Source: C7867-006 sp964453075
GTDB taxonomy: Bacteria; Patescibacteriota; Minisyncoccia; Phycocordibacterales; DATDWN01
NCBI GenBank assembly: GCA_964453075.1
Contig: CAYVNM010000002.1
Span: forward strand, 1 to 64,000
Direction: 5' to 3'
DNA: 64,000 bases
Shown piece by piece: positions 33,522-42,019 of this stretch. How positions within the stretch are numbered: the stretch's first letter is position 1; each line of letters begins with the position of its first letter. A program made the position numbers and the translations under genes. A model generated the notes under the pieces. It ran no database searches and was not told where the DNA came from. It was given only the letters and a program-made list of their open reading frames with translations.

Positions 33522-34289
33522 CTACTTAGTCAAAATAATTGGGTCACCATCTGTTATTGCTATGGTGTGTTCAAAATGAGCAGCATTTGAACCGTCTGAA
33601 GTTTTATAAGTATAACCATCACTACTTAAAACTATCCTATCAGAACCAAGTGTGAGCATGGGTTCTATGGCAATAACCATGCCGGGCACGAGTTTTTCTC
33701 CGGCACCCTTTCTACCTTCGTTTGGTACAAAAGGGTCTTCATGGACCTTGTAGCCTACCCCATGGCCTGCCAGCCCCTGACAAATACCATATCCCAAAGG
33801 TCTTGCGAAAGATTCTATGGCAAAACCTATATCACCCACGTGGTTACCTCCCTTTGCCACTTTTATTCCTAGAAACAAGGCCTCCTTACAATGTTCTATT
33901 AGTTTCTTGTCTTCTGGCTTGAGTTTTCCAACACCAATCGTAATTGCACTATCGGTGATAAGTTTATCGTGAATTATTCCAAGATCCAGTGAGACAACAT
34001 CTCCCTCCTGCAAAATGTGTGGTTTCTCATTTGGAATACCGTGAACTATTTCATTATTTACAGAAACACAAAGAGCTGCAGGATATGCTCTTTTGGCACC
34101 CCTCGGTGTGTAATTTAAAAAAGCCGCCCTATCTCCACCTTCTTCTATAAGTTTTCTTGCCAAATCTTCTAAATCCTGTGTTGAAACACCCGCTACAACT
34201 ATCTTTGCCAATTCAGCCAATATAAAAGCATGACGTATCCCGCCCTCTCGTAGTGTTTCTATTTCTTTTTGAGTCTTTATATTTACCAT
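33522..34289 (-). CDS. map: Methionine aminopeptidase type I
   Basis: 255 residues. Metal ligands are visible in V-S-L-D-L-G, D-S-A-I-T, G-L-A-G-H-G-V-G, I-A-I-E-P-M and A-H-F-E-H-T. It removes N-terminal Met from new proteins. Lies 9 bases after adk, the standard secY-adk-map order. Confidence 0.95.
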   Translation of the reverse strand: MVNIKTQKEIETLREGGIRHAFILAELAKIVVAGVSTQDLEDLARKLIEEGGDRAAFLNYTPRGAKRAYPAALCVSVNNEIVHGIPNEKPHILQEGDVVSLDLGIIHDKLITDSAITIGVGKLKPEDKKLIEHCKEALFLGIKVAKGGNHVGDIGFAIESFARPLGYGICQGLAGHGVGYKVHEDPFVPNEGRKGAGEKLVPGMVIAIEPMLTLGSDRIVLSSDGYTYKTSDGSNAAHFEHTIAITDGDPIILTK

Positions 34290-34298
34290 CCAGCTAAA

Positions 34299-34889
34299 TT
34301 ACATCCCTATCTTAGTCATTAATTCTTTATTAACTTCCACGATAGATTGTTCACCATTTACTGTAATAAAATTATAAAATTCATTATCTTTAAAATACTC
34401 CATAGCGGGAATAACATTTTTTTCAAACCAATCCAATCTTTTTTCTATTTGATCGATCTTATCATCCCCCCTATCTCGCTCGAGCAATCTCTCTCTAGCC
34501 CAATCTCTAGAAACCTGTATGTATATAACAAATGGTTTCTCTCTTTTATAAAACTTCATTGCAGAGTTTAGTATTGGAGCCTCGTGTGCACGCCGAGACA
34601 AGCCGTCCAAAATCATGTGTTCATCTCCAGAAACATGTTTGACAAAGTATTCAGACCAAATCCAAATAGGCAGAAACTCTGGAAGCAACCCGCCCTTTTC
34701 TATAATTTCATTTGTTTGAGTTGCGGTAAAAGAAGCTTCCGTAATAAATTCTCTGAATCTTTGACCTGTTTCAATATACAAAGTCTTTTTCTCAGGATCT
34801 ACTTTCTTTAGATAATCAATTAAAATTTTTGCTTGGGTCCCCTTTCCTGCGCCAGATGGACCAAAGAATATAAATGTTTTTGGAGTCAT
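34299..34889 (-). CDS. adk: Adenylate kinase
   Basis: 196 residues from ATG 34889 (M-T-P-K-T-F-I-F-F-G). P-loop G-P-S-G-A-G-K-G-T-Q, D-G-L-S-R-R in place of DGFPR, and a short LID without zinc cysteines. Converts AMP + ATP to two ADP. TATAAT lies 6 bases before the ATG; the five codons of open frame upstream overlap it and are rejected. Confidence 0.92.
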   Translation of the reverse strand: MTPKTFIFFGPSGAGKGTQAKILIDYLKKVDPEKKTLYIETGQRFREFITEASFTATQTNEIIEKGGLLPEFLPIWIWSEYFVKHVSGDEHMILDGLSRRAHEAPILNSAMKFYKREKPFVIYIQVSRDWARERLLERDRGDDKIDQIEKRLDWFEKNVIPAMEYFKDNEFYNFITVNGEQSIVEVNKELMTKIGM

Positions 34890-34895
34890 GACTCT

Positions 34896-34901
34896 ATTAT
34901 A
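34896..34901 (-). promoter_or_regulatory. adk -10 box, leaderless
   Basis: TATAAT on the minus strand, 6 bases before the adk ATG, behind a bulged hairpin (34920-34955) that follows secY. Confidence 0.6.
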
Positions 34902-34961
34902 CAATAAAATTCAGACTACTTAAATCTTGCTGGAACGATGAGTTCGCCAGATTTAGAAATT

Positions 34962-36233
34962 CTAGTACTCGCGAATAGATACCTGAGCATCTATCTTCTT
35001 AATCAGATCGATAACCACAGAGACCACGATAAGTAGAGATGTTCCTCCGATAGAAACAGCTGTTATGCCCGTTGCACCCTTCATTATAAGAGGAAGAACT
35101 GCTATAACCCCCAGAAACAAAGCTCCAACCAGTGTTAGGCGAGTTAATATTCTGGATATGTGATCAGATGTAGATTTTCCTGGTCTCACACCTGGTATAA
35201 AAGCTCCATTTTTTTGAAGATTTTCTGATATTTGATCCGGATCAAAAGTAACTGCTGTATAGAAGTATGTAAACACAAAAACCAAAAAGAAATAAGCAAT
35301 AGCGTAAAACCAACTATTAGCAAGAATGTTTAGTATAAAACCAGACACTGATTGGACTGTTAAATTACTTGCACCTTGCAAAAATCTCAAGATCATTTGA
35401 GGGAACAAAAGAATAGACAAGGCAAATATTATAGGAATAACTCCAGCTTGGTTGATTCTTAATGGTAAATAGGTAGATGTTCCACCATATACCTTATTTC
35501 CCCTAACCTGCTTTGCATAAGTAACAGGTATTGGTCTTTCTGCTTCTGTAATAATAACAACGCCAACTATAACAACAGCCGCAATAGCTATGAAAGCTAG
35601 ATAAATAGGCAATTGAGATATCTCAAAGGTAAACACCAATTGACCCAATGTTACTGGTAGATTAGCTACTATACCTGCGAATATTATTAGCGATACTCCA
35701 TTTCCTATACCGTACTCTGATATAAGCTCACCTATCCACATGAGAAGCACAGAACCTGCTGTAATAACTATTAAGTTAGTAACCATTTCAAGTGATGTAA
35801 GTTTTTCCAAAACTTGCTGGTTTTCCAAAAGCTTTATAAAGCTAAAGGCCTGAATTATAGAAAGTGGAATAGAAAGCATTCTACTGTATTGAGCAAATTT
35901 TCTTTTTCCAGCCTGACCTTCCTCTTGGTACATCTCTTTCAATCTTGAGGACATAATGGTCATAAGCTGCATAATAATAGAAGCAGTAATATAAGGACCA
36001 ACTCCGAGCATCACAATGGAGAGTTGAGACAAACCTCCACCTGAAAATAGATTGAGCAATCCAAAAAATTCATTACCAGAAAAGAAAGCAGCTAATTTAG
36101 CAGTATCAACTCCTCCTATTGGGACAGAAGCGAGTACACGAAACAGCACCAAAGCAAAAAGAGTAAAGAATATTCTTTTTCTTAAAACACTGTCCTGAAA
36201 AATTAAAACGAATTTATTAAGAAAATTTTTCAT
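34962..36233 (-). CDS. secY: Protein translocase subunit SecY
   Basis: 423 residues with ten membrane segments. The TM2 motif L-G-V-G-P-Y-I-T-A-S-I and loop motif E-A-E-R-P-I-P-V-T-Y-A are diagnostic. Central pore of the Sec translocon. Follows rplO after 17 bases. Confidence 0.96.
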   Translation of the reverse strand: MKNFLNKFVLIFQDSVLRKRIFFTLFALVLFRVLASVPIGGVDTAKLAAFFSGNEFFGLLNLFSGGGLSQLSIVMLGVGPYITASIIMQLMTIMSSRLKEMYQEEGQAGKRKFAQYSRMLSIPLSIIQAFSFIKLLENQQVLEKLTSLEMVTNLIVITAGSVLLMWIGELISEYGIGNGVSLIIFAGIVANLPVTLGQLVFTFEISQLPIYLAFIAIAAVVIVGVVIITEAERPIPVTYAKQVRGNKVYGGTSTYLPLRINQAGVIPIIFALSILLFPQMILRFLQGASNLTVQSVSGFILNILANSWFYAIAYFFLVFVFTYFYTAVTFDPDQISENLQKNGAFIPGVRPGKSTSDHISRILTRLTLVGALFLGVIAVLPLIMKGATGITAVSIGGTSLLIVVSVVIDLIKKIDAQVSIREY

Positions 36234-36250
36234 GTATTTATTCTACCACC

Positions 36251-36694
36251 TTAAACCAAACACTTTCCACCAGCCTTTTCTATAGCTGCTTTAGCAGAAA
36301 CAGATACCAAACAATTCTTGATTGTTAGACTTTTATCTAATGTGCCTGTGCCCAAAAGCTTAACTCTCGGTGCATCACCTGACATTTTTTTGACCAAGCC
36401 TGCTTTAACCAAAGCACTAGGAGAAACTACATCACCGTTTTTGAAAACTTTATTCAAGTCACCAAGATTGACCACTGAGGCCTTTAATTCAATACTTGTG
36501 TTTATGTTTTTACCACGACCGCGTAATTTTGGAACTCTTTTTATAAAATCTCTAATCTCTGGTCGTTTCTTGTGACCCGCTCTGGCATTTTGTCCTTTTG
36601 TACCTCGCCCTGCTGTTTTACCACGAGTACCACCACGTCCTATTTGGCGTGTTTTTTTGTTTGGGTGTGTTCTTTTTAGTTCGTGTGTTTGCAT
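36251..36694 (-). CDS. rplO: 50S ribosomal protein uL15
   Basis: 147 residues, with R-I/Q-I-G-R-G-G-T-R-G-K-T-A-G-R-G-T-K-G-Q and the L-x-x-R-G-R-G-K-N-I-N segment. It begins 2 bases after rpsE, leaving no room for rpmD (uL30), as expected for CPR bacteria. Confidence 0.94.
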   Translation of the reverse strand: MQTHELKRTHPNKKTRQIGRGGTRGKTAGRGTKGQNARAGHKKRPEIRDFIKRVPKLRGRGKNINTSIELKASVVNLGDLNKVFKNGDVVSPSALVKAGLVKKMSGDAPRVKLLGTGTLDKSLTIKNCLVSVSAKAAIEKAGGKCLV

Positions 36695-36695
36695 G

Positions 36696-37280
36696 TTATT
36701 TTCTTACGACTAGTTGATTTAATGCTTTAACAGCTGCTTTGGCATTGTTTATTTTGTTTTTACTTCTTGAAAAGATTTTTGCACTTACTTCTTTTATTCC
36801 TGCAAACTCTAATACTGTTCGGACAGATGAGCCAGCCAAAATACCTTTTCCAGGAGCTCTCATTATAACAACTCTTGAACTTGAGTACTTAGCACTTACT
36901 TCGTGTGGAATAGAGCCACTCTTAGTCATTACTACCTTTATCATGTTCTTCTTTGCATCTCTAACAGCCTTGTCTATAGCCACTGGAGTATCCCCTGCTT
37001 TACCAAGACCAACACCAACTCTTCCTCTCCTATCACCTATCACCACACCGACAGAAAAGCTGAATCTTCGTCCTCCCGTAACAACTCTTGTTACTCTTCT
37101 GATGCTTATTATTTTTTGATCAAACTCAGGTTTAACACGAGCCTCTCTTCTAGGAGGAGCCTTGCGAGAATTTTTTTTGAATTCTCTCGGAGCTTGATGA
37201 GCAAAAGATGCATCTTTAGTAGCAACATCTGTTGTATCTTCTACCACCACATCTTCAATTTTTATTTCTTCTGGTTCCAT
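36696..37280 (-). CDS. rpsE: 30S ribosomal protein uS5
   Basis: 194 residues. The double-stranded-RNA-binding part F-S-V-G-V-V-I-G-D-R-R-G-R-V-G-V-G-L-G-K-A and the loop P-G-K-G-I-L-A-G are clear. An acidic N-terminal extension of about 50 residues (E-P-E-E-I-K-I-E-D) precedes the core. Confidence 0.95.
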   Translation of the reverse strand: MEPEEIKIEDVVVEDTTDVATKDASFAHQAPREFKKNSRKAPPRREARVKPEFDQKIISIRRVTRVVTGGRRFSFSVGVVIGDRRGRVGVGLGKAGDTPVAIDKAVRDAKKNMIKVVMTKSGSIPHEVSAKYSSSRVVIMRAPGKGILAGSSVRTVLEFAGIKEVSAKIFSRSKNKINNAKAAVKALNQLVVRK

Positions 37281-37288
37281 AATATTTT

Positions 37289-37639
37289 TTAAAACTTAAG
37301 ACCTCCTTTACGAGCACCATCTGCGACCGCTTTAACATTACCTGTATAAATAAATCCTCCTCTATCAAAAACTACATTTGATATTTTCTTTGCTAAGGCT
37401 TTTTCTGCAATACTCTCGCCCACAAGCGCAGCTTTTTCCATCATGGTTTTACCCTTAACTTCTCTAGAATGAGCAGAAGCAATTGTTACTGCTTTTACAT
37501 CATCTATGAGTTGTACTGAAATGTGCTTATTTGATTTGTAAACAGATAAACGAGGTTTTTCAGATGTACCAGAAATATTAGAACGAATCTTGCTGTGTCG
37601 TCTTGTTCTTTTTTCTAGTTTTGCGTTTAATTTTTTCAT
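37289..37639 (-). CDS. rplR: 50S ribosomal protein uL18
   Basis: 116 residues, with R-R-H-S-K-I-R-S-N-I and the C-terminal D-R-G-G-F-I-Y-T-G-N-V-K-A-V-A-D-G-A-R-K. Binds 5S rRNA. Eight bases before rpsE. Confidence 0.95.
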   Translation of the reverse strand: MKKLNAKLEKRTRRHSKIRSNISGTSEKPRLSVYKSNKHISVQLIDDVKAVTIASAHSREVKGKTMMEKAALVGESIAEKALAKKISNVVFDRGGFIYTGNVKAVADGARKGGLKF

Positions 37640-37661
37640 AGTATTTTATATTACCCCTCTA

Positions 37662-38195
37662 TTAGGCTGTTTTCTTGCCTTGTTTTCTCTTAACAACCTC
37701 ACCCTCATATCTGATTCCCTTTCCTTTGTAAGGTTCTGGTTTCTTTAGTGATCTTACGTTTGCAACAAATTCTCCGACCACTTCTTTATCAATACCTGTA
37801 ACAGTAATTACGTTTTTCTCTGCTGTTACCTTTAGAGTTTTTGGTATTGGAACATTAACTGGATGTGAAAAACCAAGTGCCAAAACCAAATTTTCTCCTT
37901 TAACCTCTGATTTGTAACCAATACCCTCAATCACAAGTTTCTTAACATAAGGAGTGGTAACACCAGAAATCATGTTCATAATGTGTGATGCGTATGTTCC
38001 CCAAAGTGCTCTGTTTTCTAGAGTATCTTTCTTTGGCACCAAAGTTATACTATCTGAACCTATAGTTATCTCAATATCTTGTTTGAATTTTTTTGTTAGT
38101 GTACCTAGAGATCCTTTAACAGAGAAAACTCCCAGAGAATTTGAAACTTCTGTTCCTTTTGGTATCGCTATTACTTTTTTTCCGATTCTTGACAT
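37662..38195 (-). CDS. rplF: 50S ribosomal protein uL6
   Basis: 177 residues from ATG 38195 (M-S-R-I-G-K-K-V-I-A-I-P-K-G). Two uL6 repeats and the C-terminal P-E-P-Y-K-G-K-G-I-R-Y. An upstream in-frame start overlaps rpsH and is less likely. Confidence 0.95.
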   Translation of the reverse strand: MSRIGKKVIAIPKGTEVSNSLGVFSVKGSLGTLTKKFKQDIEITIGSDSITLVPKKDTLENRALWGTYASHIMNMISGVTTPYVKKLVIEGIGYKSEVKGENLVLALGFSHPVNVPIPKTLKVTAEKNVITVTGIDKEVVGEFVANVRSLKKPEPYKGKGIRYEGEVVKRKQGKKTA

Positions 38196-38209
38196 GATGT
38201 TGTTATAAA

Positions 38210-38596
38210 TTACCAAACCTTAAGTAGAGCTTCTCCACCTGTGTTTGCCTCTTTTGCAGACTTATCTGTCATAACACCTTTTGGTGTTGATAGTATCAAA
38301 GCTCCCATTCCACCTTTTACTTTATTAATACCTTTTGCTTTTTGATAAATTCTTTTTGAAGTTTTTGAAACTCTCTCGATTCCGTGTATTTTAGAAACTC
38401 CATCTTCATAAACCAAAACAACTTCAATGAATTTTGCGATTTTCTTTCCTTTTTTTCCGAATGACTTTATAAATCCATCTTTGAATAGAACATCAGCGAT
38501 AGCAAGTTTTAGTTTTGAATAAGGAAAAACAACAGATTCTTTTTTTGATTCTGTGGCATTCTTTATTCTAACTATCATATCTGCGATTGGATCCAT
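38210..38596 (-). CDS. rpsH: 30S ribosomal protein uS8
   Basis: 128 residues, with the N-terminal M-D-P-I-A-D-M-I-V-R-I-K-N-A and C-terminal S-T-P-K-G-V-M-T. A TATAAT box lies 9 bases before its ATG, so it can also be transcribed separately from rpsN. Confidence 0.95.
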   Translation of the reverse strand: MDPIADMIVRIKNATESKKESVVFPYSKLKLAIADVLFKDGFIKSFGKKGKKIAKFIEVVLVYEDGVSKIHGIERVSKTSKRIYQKAKGINKVKGGMGALILSTPKGVMTDKSAKEANTGGEALLKVW

Positions 38597-38646
38597 TTGT
38601 TTTTGTATTATATCCGGGCAGTATCTCCCCTATAGTTAGGGTTGAC

Positions 38647-38832
38647 TTACCAAGACGACTTTTTAATTCCGGGAATTTTCCCTTCATTGGCTAGTTCTCG
38701 GAAGCAGATTCGGCAGAGACCAAAGTCTCTCATAAATCCACGTCCTCGTCCACATTTAAAACATCGATTAGTAGCCCGAGTACTGAATTTCGGTTTTTTT
38801 GCTGCTCGTGCTTTTACTGATGTTTTTGCCAT
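38647..38832 (-). CDS. rpsN: 30S ribosomal protein uS14, zinc type
   Basis: 61 residues from ATG 38832 (M-A-K-T-S-V-K). C-F-K-C ... C-R-I-C zinc knuckle and C-terminal G-I-K-K-S-S-W. The longer frame runs into its promoter. It is restarted by a TTGACT/TAGTAT promoter behind the inserted receiver gene. Confidence 0.95.
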   Translation of the reverse strand: MAKTSVKARAAKKPKFSTRATNRCFKCGRGRGFMRDFGLCRICFRELANEGKIPGIKKSSW

Positions 38833-38866
38833 ATTTAAATAAAAAAGCTCTTTAAAGCTCGGGTTC

Positions 38867-38895
38867 ATACTAGCAATTAAGCCTTTTAAAGTCAA
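38867..38895 (-). promoter_or_regulatory. Promoter of rpsN transcript
   Basis: -10 TAGTAT (38867-38872), -35 TTGACT (38890-38895), 17-base spacer. A small GAGCTTT/AAAGAGCT-like hairpin with a T run follows the start site, before rpsN. Confidence 0.7.
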
Positions 38896-38914
38896 CATGC
38901 TGTTTTCATGTACG

Positions 38915-38947
38915 AAAAACTGGCACACCCCCAAGGGAATGTGCCAG
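38915..38947 (-). terminator. Terminator of receiver-like cassette gene
   Basis: CTGGCACA/TGTGCCAG hairpin followed by TTTTTCG on the minus strand, ~60 bases after the stop at 39010. Confidence 0.8.
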
Positions 38948-39009
38948 GCGAGAGATTGGTTTCTCTCGAGAACTTGCCGGGGTTACGCCCGACGCGTGTA
39001 CTTGTTGGG

Positions 39010-39552
39010 CTAGCCGATTAGCTTATTCAGGACCGCCGCCCAGTCCTTAGACTCAGCCTTCCGACCAGCATCCTGGAAAAATCGCAGGACGGCACCGTTC
39101 GCGAAGCGGAATGAATCACGTATTCTGGATGATTCCTCCAGAATAGACCCTTCCGCATTCTGGTGATGGTGGTTGGAGAAAACCACCGCCACAAACCTGG
39201 TCCCAGCTGCTATTGCCGACAGGGCAAGCTGGTAACCCACCAACTTCTCAGTGCCCCAGTCCGAATTGTGATAAAATCCATCAAATGGCATCATGCCGTC
39301 CGACAACACGACATCCCACGGAACACCAGCACTGAAATCCTCGTAATGCTTGTTGCTCCAGGACGAATAGCTGCCAATCGAACGACCTGCCGTGAGATTG
39401 GCAACCTTGCGGTTCTCCACCGAATCTCCCCGACTAATGAGCATGTTGCCCATGTCGTAACTTGCAGTGGTGAACACGTCGTGTGACCCCCCCAATTGGG
39501 CGATGGCCCCATCGAGGTTTTCCTGCCGATCGTCAATAACCAAGATCTTCAT
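39010..39552 (-). CDS. GC-rich cassette gene: response-regulator-like receiver protein
   Basis: 180 residues from ATG 39552 with SD AAGGAG. It starts K-I-L-V-I-D-D-R-Q-E-N and has a candidate phosphoacceptor Asp85 in V-V-L-S-D-G-M-M-P-F-D-G, so it is receiver-like with ~30 extra residues before that Asp and a divergent C-terminus (V-V-F-S-N-H-H-H). Inserted between rplE and rpsN. It has a perfect TTGACA-N17-TATAAT promoter and its own terminator. Partner and output are unknown. Confidence 0.75.
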   Translation of the reverse strand: MKILVIDDRQENLDGAIAQLGGSHDVFTTASYDMGNMLISRGDSVENRKVANLTAGRSIGSYSSWSNKHYEDFSAGVPWDVVLSDGMMPFDGFYHNSDWGTEKLVGYQLALSAIAAGTRFVAVVFSNHHHQNAEGSILEESSRIRDSFRFANGAVLRFFQDAGRKAESKDWAAVLNKLIG

Positions 39553-39608
39553 GGTAGCTCCTTGGCCCCTAGGGCCGGAAAAAGTGGTTGTCAAACTGTC
39601 CACCTAAA

Positions 39609-39637
39609 ATTATACACCTATTTAATCTCTTTGTCAA
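39609..39637 (-). promoter_or_regulatory. Consensus promoter of receiver-like gene
   Basis: -10 TATAAT (39609-39614) and -35 TTGACA (39632-39637), 17-base spacer: full sigma-70 consensus. Confidence 0.9.
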
Positions 39638-39667
39638 TTGTTTTTGCCGATACCCACCCTCTAAACA

Positions 39668-39727
39668 GCAAAATAGCCCTATATTTAGGGCTATTTTTGC
39701 AAAATCCAAGGGGAGTCCTTGGATTTT
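39668..39727 (-). terminator. Tandem hairpins after rplE
   Basis: AAAATCCAAGG/CCTTGGATTTT and then GCAAAATAGCCCTA/TAGGGCTATTTTGC follow the rplE stop and insulate it from the receiver gene. Confidence 0.75.
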
Positions 39728-39739
39728 AGTAATTTTCTG

Positions 39740-40345
39740 TTATTTCTTTATATTCCAGCCTTTCTTTTTTGCCTTTGGAGCTTCTGTCTTTGCAACTGTT
39801 GTCTCTGTACCTGGTTTTTTGAATGGGAAACCTAGATGAGCCAGGAAACTTCTAGTTTGTGCCGCATCATGAACGTTTGTAACGATAGTTATTGCAATAC
39901 CAAATATGTCTTTCAAATCCTCGTCTGATGACTCTGGGAAAATGGTATTCTCTCGAACACCTAGAGTGTAGTTACCCATTTCATCAACACCTGTTGTTGG
40001 TATACCTCTGAAGTCTTTTGTTCTAGGAAGAGCAATGTTTATAAGTCTGTCTAGGAAATCATACATCCTGTCTCCTCTCAAAGTTACTTGCATGCCAACA
40101 GTATCCCCCTCTCGCACCTTGAATGCTGCAACTGATTGCTTTGCTCCCTTTCTAGCTGGTTTTTGTCCTGTGATTTTTGAAAGTCTATCTGCAATAAGTT
40201 CAATTTTCTTTTTGTCTTTTACTGAACCAACACCAGAAGAAACAACCACCTTTAGGATCTTTGGTGCTTGCATAGCATTCTTATAACCAAACTCTGATTT
40301 CATGGCAGTAAAGGCTTCTTTTGTTTTTTCTTTGATGTTTTTCAT
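39740..40345 (-). CDS. rplE: 50S ribosomal protein uL5
   Basis: 201 residues. K-I-V-V-S/L-K-V-V-V-S-S-G-V-G, the T-G-Q-K-P-A-R-K-G-A-K motif and the C-terminal fold are clear. A Lys/Ala tail of ~25 residues (V-A-K-T-E-A-P-K-A-K-K-K) is added. Binds 5S rRNA. Confidence 0.95.
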   Translation of the reverse strand: MKNIKEKTKEAFTAMKSEFGYKNAMQAPKILKVVVSSGVGSVKDKKKIELIADRLSKITGQKPARKGAKQSVAAFKVREGDTVGMQVTLRGDRMYDFLDRLINIALPRTKDFRGIPTTGVDEMGNYTLGVRENTIFPESSDEDLKDIFGIAITIVTNVHDAAQTRSFLAHLGFPFKKPGTETTVAKTEAPKAKKKGWNIKK

Positions 40346-40364
40346 AAATTTATTTCAGTATTCT

Positions 40365-40583
40365 TTATTTTGCTTTCTTCACATTTGAAACATGAATAGG
40401 CATAGTCTTATCAATGATTTGTCCTTTCTCACCGCTCTTTCGTGCTTTTTGGTGCACCTTAAGTACATTAACACCGGAAACAATGACTTTGTTTTCTTGT
40501 GGAATTGATTTGGTCACTGTTCCTGTCTTACCCTTATCTTTTCCTGTAAGCACTATTACTTTGTCGTCTTTTTTGATATGCAT
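40365..40583 (-). CDS. rplX: 50S ribosomal protein uL24, short
   Basis: 72 residues, against about 100 usually. The KOW motif D-K-V-I-V-L-T-G-K-D-K-G-K-T-G and G-V-N-V-L-K-V-H-Q-K are present; the C-terminal third is missing. It is preceded by element E4 in the gap after rplN. Confidence 0.92.
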   Translation of the reverse strand: MHIKKDDKVIVLTGKDKGKTGTVTKSIPQENKVIVSGVNVLKVHQKARKSGEKGQIIDKTMPIHVSNVKKAK

Positions 40584-40614
40584 GTTTTTATTTTATATTT
40601 TGCTACGTTATCAC

Positions 40615-40738
40615 AAACTTTCAAATTTGGCCAAGGTCGCGTATAAAATTTGAAAAAGAATGGGAGCCTACCTCTGTGCGTAGGTGACCATTATTCTTCA
40701 GATTTTAGACGATGAGATTGGTCATAATTTGGAAGTTT
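40615..40738 (-). other. E-family structured element E4, after rplN
   Basis: Outer arms AAACTTTCAAATTT (40615-40628) and AATTTGGAAGTTT (40726-40738) enclose a core (40652-40699) of stem AATGG/CCATT, internal loop GAG/TGA, stem CCTAC/GTAGG and a loop, written on the plus strand. The right arm touches the rplN stop codon. The internal loop is identical to E1 and E2 while the stem sequences differ. Confidence 0.6.
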
Positions 40739-41109
40739 TAAACAACCTCTGGGGCGAGAGAGATAATCTTTTGGTAACCTACCTCTCCTAGCTCTCGTGG
40801 TATCGGTCCGAATATACGCCCAGCAACTGGTTCTAGTTTTTCTTTCATAACAATAACCACTGCGTTCTCATCAAATCTTATATAAGAACCGTCTTTTCTT
40901 CGGAAAGGAGCTCGTTGTCTCACAACTACTGCATATAAAACATCTTTCTTTTTTGTAGTTTTTCTTGGTTCTGCTTTTTGTACTGAAATAACAACTAGTT
41001 CACCGATACTAGCATATCTCTTTTTTGAACTTCCTAACACCTTGAAAACTCGTCCGATCTTTCCTCCGGAGTTGTCAGCTATTTTTACAATTGATTGTGG
41101 TTGGATCAT
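40738..41109 (-). CDS. rplN: 50S ribosomal protein uL14
   Basis: 123 residues: M-I-Q-P-Q-S-I-V-K-I-A-D-N-S-G and F-G-P-I-P-R-E-L, standard for uL14. Confidence 0.96.
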   Translation of the reverse strand: MIQPQSIVKIADNSGGKIGRVFKVLGSSKKRYASIGELVVISVQKAEPRKTTKKKDVLYAVVVRQRAPFRRKDGSYIRFDENAVVIVMKEKLEPVAGRIFGPIPRELGEVGYQKIISLAPEVV

Positions 41110-41127
41110 GGCGGTTTATATATTTGA

Positions 41128-41394
41128 TTAAACTAATTTGAAATTTTTGTCTTTGGAAATCGGCGCACATTCAACAATAGTAACTCTGTCACCTACTTTC
41201 TTTGTGTTACCTTTGTCGTCTGCTTTGAACTTCTTGTCCCGAGATATGTATTTATCATATTTAGGGTGTTTAACAAAACGACTGACTTTAACAACGATAG
41301 TGTCTTTCATTTTGTCAGAAGTTACAACACCAACCATGGTCTTGCGACCAGATTTTGTTGTGTTATTTGTTTTTTTATCTTTCATGTTTTCCAT
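41128..41394 (-). CDS. rpsQ: 30S ribosomal protein uS17
   Basis: 88 residues. After an ~18-residue polar N-terminus comes V-G-V-V-T-S-D-K-M-K-D-T-I-V-V and the K-H-P-K-Y-D-K-Y motif of uS17. Confidence 0.95.
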   Translation of the reverse strand: MENMKDKKTNNTTKSGRKTMVGVVTSDKMKDTIVVKVSRFVKHPKYDKYISRDKKFKADDKGNTKKVGDRVTIVECAPISKDKNFKLV

Positions 41395-41405
41395 ATTTGT
41401 TTAAA

Positions 41406-41591
41406 TTATTTCTTTTTGTTTAGAAGAGTAAATATTCTTGCAATATCTTTTCTTAGGATATTACCATCCTTAACATTTCGAACATTACTACCTGCCACAG
41501 AAAAACGAAAGTTGCGCAAAGCAAGCTTCTTTTCAGATATAAGCGCTTTTAGTTCAGCTGTATTCTTCTTTAATAAATCTTTCATGTTCAT
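41406..41591 (-). CDS. rpmC: 50S ribosomal protein uL29
   Basis: 61 residues, helical, with L-K-A-L-I-S-E-K-K-L-A-L-R-N-F-R-F and the C-terminal R-K-D-I-A-R-I-F-T. Located between rplP and rpsQ. Confidence 0.93.
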   Translation of the reverse strand: MNMKDLLKKNTAELKALISEKKLALRNFRFSVAGSNVRNVKDGNILRKDIARIFTLLNKKK

Positions 41592-41593
41592 GT

Positions 41594-42010
41594 TTATTTT
41601 GCGATTATTTTGGTCTTAAGAGGAAGTTTCGTTCCGGCCTTTCGCAAAGCCTCTCTTGCTACTGCATCTGTAACACCGTCCACCTCAAAAATAATTCTGC
41701 CTGGTTTAACTGGAGCGCAGTATCCAAAAAGATCACCCTTACCCTTTCCAAGCTTTACTTCAGCTGGTTTTTTTGTAAGAGGCATATCTGGAAAAATTCT
41801 GATCCAAATTTTACCTGTCTTACCCACTGCACGAGACAAAGCTTTTCTGGCAGCTTCAATCTGGTTTGACATTATACGAGCTCCCTCCTGAGCCTTAATT
41901 GCATGAGAACCAAAAGATATAGTTGCTCCGCGAGAAGCCACCCCAACCTTATTGGCGTTCTTTCGCATTGTATGCCATTTTCTGTACTTAACTTTTTTAG
42001 GTAACAACAT
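41594..42010 (-). CDS. rplP: 50S ribosomal protein uL16
   Basis: 138 residues: M-L-L-P-K-K-V-K-Y-R-K-W-H, G-K-I-W-I-R-I-F-P and M-G-K/L-G-K-G-K-G region near the peptidyl-transferase tRNA site. Confidence 0.96.
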   Translation of the reverse strand: MLLPKKVKYRKWHTMRKNANKVGVASRGATISFGSHAIKAQEGARIMSNQIEAARKALSRAVGKTGKIWIRIFPDMPLTKKPAEVKLGKGKGDLFGYCAPVKPGRIIFEVDGVTDAVAREALRKAGTKLPLKTKIIAK

Positions 42011-42019
42011 GGTAGTATT

